A stretch of 64,000 bases of DNA from Clonostachys chloroleuca (Eukaryota > Ascomycota > Sordariomycetes > Hypocreales > Bionectriaceae): the NCBI GenBank assembly GCA_037952775.1, contig JBANAY010000001.1, positions 2,046,001 to 2,110,000 on the forward strand, read 5' to 3'. The notes under the pieces are model-generated. The model was not told where the DNA came from, made no database searches, and saw only the letters and a program-made list of their open reading frames with translations. A program made the position numbers and the translations under genes. Each line of letters starts with the position of its first letter. The first letter of the stretch is position 1. This document shows, piece after piece, positions 58,389 to 64,000 of this stretch.

Positions 58389-61300
58389 TCATCGGAAGAG
58401 GTTACGAAACACGTGTCCTTTCCCATCAGTTCTGGCAGTTCCCACCTTTGCCCATCGACGAGAGGGCTTGCTCTTGTCATCTGGCCTCTTACAATTATTC
58501 TCCTTAACGAGAGTACAGCTTGGTGAGCTCCCGGCTGTGTAAGACCGAGCCAAGTGCCCACTGTTGCCCGAAGCCTTTCGTGGAGCAGGAGATGCGAAGT
58601 CCTTTTCATCGGCCGGCCTGGAAGCAGATCCTATGACTAACGGTTCCGGGTGAAAAACGTTCGCCATGTCGAGAGTATTCTCGAGCTCTACCTTCGGGAT
58701 GGGCTTATCAAAAGGAGGCAATTTTGGGCTGCGTACCTGGTGCTGATTTCCCACCTTCAATGCTTCCGAGTCTAGAAAGTCCTCCTTGATCATCGGAACA
58801 GCTTCGAGGCCTTGGTTATCCTCTAATTTGCAAGGTTCTCCATCAGCTGGGTCTGTGAGAGAAGTTGATCTCTGGCCCAAGCTACCAGATCTCTTGCCAA
58901 AGGAGCTCGCCAAGCTAGCAACACTCAATTTCTTCATGACTGATGAGGCCCTTACCAAGTGGTCACTTCGAGACCTATTGGCCATACCGGGAAATGGTAG
59001 AATCCCTCGGCTCCATACATCCCCCAGTTGAGCTTCAAGCCGAGCTCTCTCCGCTCGGGCGGGAGCAAGGACAGGCAGTCTCGAGGTTGTGTTTGTGCAT
59101 AACAGAGACTGTGAACGATTGATAGCCGTTGAAGAGGAGCCATGATTCGTTCCATCTTTCAAGACGGTTGTGTTTTTAAGAATTACTTGACAGAGGGGAG
59201 ACTTGGCTCCTACAGTAGTTGCTCGGTGAATTGAAAGGCGCCGAGCCACAGTTCCTGGAAACATTGATTAGCTACAGCTTGGAACGCAAAGTAAGCGCCC
59301 TAGAAACCTACCTGGTTTTCCAAATACAGTACCCAGGCTTTTAATATTGAGCTCCAGTGAGCTGAACGACGTTGCATCTCTCATTTCCTGCTCATCTTTC
59401 CTCGGCTGGGATAATCGTGAGCGCCACTCTGACTCCTCTTTGGGAGAACACGCGGTTAGGATCATTTCATATAGCTGCTGGTTGCACTCAAAGACAAGTT
59501 TCCAGGAGAAAGGGGCCGTATGACATTGCAGTCCTGTTTCTCTCTTAGTTGGGAAAACTGCTTCGGTGATGGAAGGACAACACTCACCTCTTCCATTATC
59601 GACTTCTTCAATTCTTGAGGCATGAAGATTGACGCCAGCCACGATTGTGTAGTATGGATCGGCTCTACCGGCCGTAGCTAGACACATTACATTCCGGTAG
59701 AGAAGACAGATCAGGTACTTTCCATCAACCCCGATTGTCGTTTGCCAGCACACATGCAAGACACCACACAGCTCGATACGCCCAAATGTACGTATTTGGT
59801 TTCTGGTTGCGGCATCCAAGTTCTTGATAAGTTATTAGTATTGTGCAGAAATCGTATGGGTCGAAGATGAAAACGTACTCTATGGGGGAAAACAAGGCGA
59901 TCTTGCAAGAGCCAAGTCTTTTCGAGTGTATTCTTGACTTCGGCATCGTCAGTCGCCTTGTTGATCTCAGCTGTTGCTTCCCGTAGCCTGGAAAGGGCAC
60001 TTTCAATTTCCATATGGGAATTTGGGCAGTCAAATACAGGTGTATATTTGAGAAGTTCGGCAAATAGAAGAGGGTATTTGCAAATCCTCTGTACTGGCTA
60101 CGTGGATCTGTTAACAATCTTGCATCATCATGAGCAGGAGCTGGTGAAAACTAACCTTTACAAGAAGGTCATTGAGAGTCAGAGATTTTCGTGTTGTGTC
60201 AAGCAGATGCTTGGCTGACCCCAAGGTCGATGCTAGAGCCTCCAAACCTCTTTGGTATGTATCCCACTCAGGCATTGCTTGGGGGGCTGAAGCAACGTCT
60301 TTGACCATCATCTCGTATTTCGCGCCATATTCCTTATATATGAAGAAACGATTCACCTGAAGATATTAACAAAATTATCCTAGGACCATACACACGGAGG
60401 CGGCTGCCTAGTGGGACGATGGATGAATGGCATACCCTTCTTGTAAATATCCTTGCCACCTCTGCAGCAATTTGTGGCTCAGTGTCCATTCCAGGAGATG
60501 CTTGAAGCAACGGACCGCTTTTGTCATGCTTAGGGACTGCATCGAGACTCCTCCACCGCCTGTGAGCCGGGTGCGTTGGCATCTGGCCTAGCGATACGCT
60601 AGCTTCAGTCTGGGTGTACTCTGAGAGTGGTACAACGCGATGAAGTTCTCCAAGTATTTCCTCATGAAGCTCAATTATTTCAGCAAGGTTCCGATTAATT
60701 GAGGCGCGAAAACCGCCTTGTAGAGTTGGTAAAGAGGCGAGAATCGTGACATATACCTGGTATCAACCTAGTTAGCAGAGAATGACTTCTCGAGGAAACG
60801 GGACGTCTAACATTTTTCAGAAATCGAATGTCGCCAATGTAGCATTCTTCGGTGTTTATAAGTTCCTCTAATATGCGCCGACGCCGAAGCGAGCGCCCAA
60901 CCATAGCAGCATCGAGAACTAATGTTCTCTCCGGACCAATGCTATCCTCAGACAGTCTCGGTCCAGATATCGAGCCTCTGCTGCTCCTGTCTGTTTTCGA
61001 AAGACGAAACGATCGTGCCGTATTCCTCCTGGGTCGCGTCACTATACTTGCACTGGCAAGGCTGACACTAGCACTCCGGATAGCCGAGACAAAATGGAAG
61101 GACGATCCTGAAGAAGACGCCCGATGACCGAGGCTTCGCAGAGATGACTTCTCCTGAGTATCATATGGTGTGAGGCCCTGGTGGCTGATATTGGCGGGGC
61201 CGGGCATAGACTGCATTCGCACTGCTTTCCGGCGGAGGGATTGCATCCATTTCTGGAAAGGTGCCTTTCTCTGGGATTTATAGTCGAAGGATGGAATTGG

Positions 61301-61588
61301 CTGAGTGGTCGGTTGCTCTAAGCCAGCGGGATCGCTGGAGGCTGCCTGAGGTTGTGGACAGGATGCTTCTCTCGAAGGATTGTCCCCAACCGCCACGAAG
61401 AGAGGGTCGAAATTGGCGAGAGAAAAAGAAGATGCGATAATATCTGAATCTGAACATGAAATAAGGTGGCTTGGTTTTGGATCCGAAGCCTTCACTGACT
61501 CCGGGATGCTGGGGCCCAAGAAGCTGGATTGCGGAGAACTAAGAAATGCTCTATGATGGGTGTAAGATGACGAATCGACGAGAGCCAT
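58389..61588 (-). CDS. RhoGEF with DH and PH domains
   Basis: Proteins of this type activate Rho GTPases that control polarity, actin and wall synthesis at the cell cortex. I read seven exons: 61588-60812, 60756-60436, 60356-60156, 60097-59879, 59822-59588, 59533-59312 and 59254-58389, total 2,841 bases and 946 residues. The first 230 residues are Ser-rich. The DH domain (about 235-475) shows RRRRILEELINTEECYIGDI, VNRFFIYKEYGAKYEMM and LLVKPVQRICKYPLLFAELL, the last being the conserved helix. A PH-like domain follows (about 510-650, ending near EESEWRSRL). The tail is Ser/Pro-rich and basic. Intron 5 (59587-59534) is 54 bases without a stop in frame, so it can be read through as 18 extra residues. 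An upstream in-frame ATG at 61744 would add a hydrophobic stretch, which I take as leader. Confidence 0.92.
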
Positions 61589-64000
61589 GCTGAACACGAA
61601 AAGGTCCAAAACGAGCGAGACAAAAAATCTCAGGGAGACGAGGATTCCAAAATTGGCCCAAAGCCACCAAAAGTGCCAAAAAAGTTGACCCGACGACCGT
61701 ACAGGATCATAACATGGCGATGTGAGGCAAGTGGAGAAAGGCATTTATAACACGATCCTGGTATCTTAGACAAATGTTTTATCTCAAGATGGGGCAGGAG
61801 AGTCTGGGTGTAGCTTACAGAAGGCAGGCAGCGCGGCACAGCCTGAATGGAGAGGAGGAAACAGCGACAAGCGGGTGGCAGAAGAGGGCAAACGCGATTC
61901 GACCAGGAGAGCAACGGGCGATTGCCTCTCGGGCTCTGTGTGAAGGGATATGGCTTCTCTTACAGCTACAACCCGCGAAAGCCGTAACTGGGTATGACTG
62001 GGGGACGAATGAAGCTCACCTACTTACAACATAGCTTCAACCTTGTCGGATCTCATGCGAGAATCATTGCCTCTTTAGCTCTTTCAGGTGCCGGAATCCC
62101 CAAGTCGCACGACACGGAATGCGTAACACGGAGACAAGGGCACCAAAACAAATAGGAAGCCTCAAGAGCTTTGTTGAAAGAAAGTGAAGGAAGAGTCGGG
62201 CTCTGGATCAAGGTTCCAAAGAGAATGTGATGAAGTGGTAAACATGAGAAGGCAAAGAAAAGACAAAGTTGGATGAGCTATGAAGAGAGTGTGGGCTAGA
62301 TTGGTGCAGAGACGAGCATGTTCACTTAAAGTGAGGTGAGGGCAGGGTGAGGAGAAACTGAGATAACTAACTACGGGTCTAGGAGAAGGGCAAGGTCTTA
62401 TTCTCTTGGAGCAGTTGCCCTACCATGATGATGAAATCCAGCTGATCCGGAACGGGACCAGATCTAATTGGAAACTTTATGGCTTGCAGATCGACAGTGT
62501 GCTTGTGGCAACTCTCATTCGGCGAAGGAGCGATCGGGACAATGGCAGCTCAAGGCAACCATCTCGACCAAAAGGTTCCGCGATCAAAGCCGCTACCAGA
62601 CGATCCAAGTGAGGGGCAAGCGCGTCCGCACTGCATGATGGAGGCTTAAGTTGAAGCTTCCGCCATTGAACTGCGGGGTTGCCTCATGCAAGCCTTAGGT
62701 CGAGACGCATAGAATTTTGGAATTGTGGGTGCCTGATATCAATGGGCATCTCCGACTCTGTATCCGTTGGTTTTATGTGAGATGGCTTACAGCTTGCAGA
62801 GGTTGTCTAGGACACGACGGTTATCTGTGTGGCAGATTCGGAGACCACACCGAGGCCTGGCTGGTTGGTCAATGGACATCCTGAAACGGCGCACAGTGCA
62901 TCGGTCTGCAGACAGGATCGTCAGATGGGAGCTGTAGACTCCGAAGACGAGCAAGCCATCAATCCCGGTTGCCGGGGTAGGAAGGGGGCTTGCGACCTTA
63001 CATCCGATTTGGGGAAATAGGCTTTGTGTGTCCGCCCTTGTTATGCCTTGCAAAGTCACAAGTTAATGCCTATGATCTACCAATCAATCAGCGCGATTCC
63101 GCGATGTGGTAGTTGGGCGTGGGAAGAGTAGAAAAGCAAGTGGGTGAAATAAAACATGGCACACCAAAGCTCTTTTCGCTTAAGGCACGGACCTCGTCTT
63201 TACCAAGGTAAGCACAGTGCTAAGAGAATAATACATTATTCTACGATCTTTAGCTTGATATCGTATTTATTACTAGGGTATTCTTTGATTTTATGTTGAA
63301 ATTCAAGGCTGAAGTGTCTACCTAGACGTGCCATGTTTTATGTCAGTCGCTTGAAAAGCAACAAAATCAAATAGCCAGGGTTCGTGTCAACACGTCCTCC
63401 CTGTCACTCCCGTCATATGGTTTGTCTGCACACGAGGCTGCGTAGGCTGCTAGCTATTGTAACTAACACCTGGTAGAGGCTTTGGAAAAGCGGCCAACCT
63501 ACGGCAAGGTTCAGCCAAGCACAAAACCCCGAAATTCCCAGAAACAGATGCCGACATGGAGTGGAGGTAGCATGGATCTGTAAGCTGTAACCCCCCTTCG
63601 TACATGAACAAGGCCTTCGATCGGTGTTGAATGACGTAGCACCGGGGACAGACGGTGTAGGGTAAGTAGAAATATGCTGGTTCTGGTGGTGAGGTCCCCA
63701 GCTGGGAAGAATCTCCACAGCATTACCAAGACTCTCCAAGAGCAGATTGTGGTGTTGTCCTCAATTATTTTAGATTGATGGCAAGGACGGGTGAATAAGC
63801 AGCCCCCAGTATTACAAATAAAGTTCCCTTCCAGTCCTTTAGTGCCGCCGAGCGGTTGATAGGTGCATTACTTACAATCCCATCGGTACTGGCTACTCGT
63901 CTGAGCCTAGCTGCCGGCCTGGCTCAGACTCGAGAGGGCTCATATTAGTGCGCACCAACTCGCTACTCCGAAAGAGGCAGGAAATGAACCTGTTGAAATA
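61589..64000. other. RhoGEF upstream region and right edge
   Basis: About 2.4 kb with the RhoGEF promoter and leader at the left. Only short frames occur, such as 62406-62612 (+), 62787-63059 (-) and 63413-63739 (-), and none is recognisable. No RNA gene or repeat is seen. A gene entering from beyond 64000 could have its 3' end here. Confidence 0.4.

Noticed and set aside
1..64000. Secondary-metabolite cluster, intact transposon, CRISPR array or rRNA genes
   Set aside because: No polyketide synthase, peptide synthetase, transporter or P450 set, transposase, spaced repeats or rRNA sequence was found. The genes are mostly housekeeping.

Overview
This 64 kb window is nuclear DNA of a filamentous ascomycete (Pezizomycotina). 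The best guess within that group is a Sordariomycete, possibly Hypocreales, judged from remembered protein resemblance rather than a search. The evidence is short GT-AG introns of about 45-190 bases, CT-rich leaders, long gene-poor spacers, and orthologues of typical fungal genes: MED14, glucose-6-phosphate dehydrogenase, eL33, VMA21, FUN30, a class IV chitin synthase, SKT5, a polo kinase, OPA3, an RTC3/SBDS-like protein and a RhoGEF. No tRNA, rRNA, CRISPR array or intact transposon was recognised.

Layout. Positions 1-2.8 kb hold no secure gene, only a possible decayed coding stretch. MED14 lies at 2.9-6.2 kb (-) and G6PD at 7.7-9.7 kb (-). The eL33 gene (11.9-12.7 kb, +) has five exons, one of only 10 bases. 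A small unknown gene sits at 13.7-14.2 kb (+), followed by a 4 kb spacer. A DUF2406-like gene (18.2-19.7 kb, +) converges on VMA21 (20.3-20.8 kb, -), which shares a 541-base divergent promoter with FUN30 (21.4-24.5 kb, +). The class IV chitin synthase (25.8-29.5 kb, -) and the SKT5-type chitin synthase activator with a CaaX tail (34.8-37.2 kb, +) are divergent neighbours across a 5.3 kb spacer. After another 5.8 kb spacer come a SANT/Myb-like protein (42.9-43.8 kb, +), a broken NB-ARC/TPR gene (45.4-46.2 kb, +), polo kinase (46.7-49.8 kb, -), OPA3 (51.1-51.8 kb, +), an unrecognised two-exon gene (52.5-53.1 kb, +), a four-span membrane protein (55.4-55.9 kb, +), the RTC3-like gene (56.8-57.3 kb, -) and a RhoGEF (58.4-61.6 kb, -). 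The rest, to 64 kb, holds no supported gene.

Two themes stand out. First, the enzyme and the activator of the Chs3-type chitin synthase are adjacent. Together with the RhoGEF and the polo kinase, the window is rich in cell-wall, septation and polarity functions, although co-regulation is only inferred. Second, five otherwise well-conserved genes (MED14, G6PD, DUF2406, FUN30, polo kinase) carry seven single-base losses. Six are in runs of five to seven G/C, and adding one base restores the family protein each time. With those corrections every spliced CDS length is divisible by three. This looks like homopolymer undercalling in the assembly rather than biology, and automatic gene models here will be truncated or split. 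The NB-ARC/TPR gene is different: it has several indels, an internal stop and a missing middle, so it looks like a true pseudogene.
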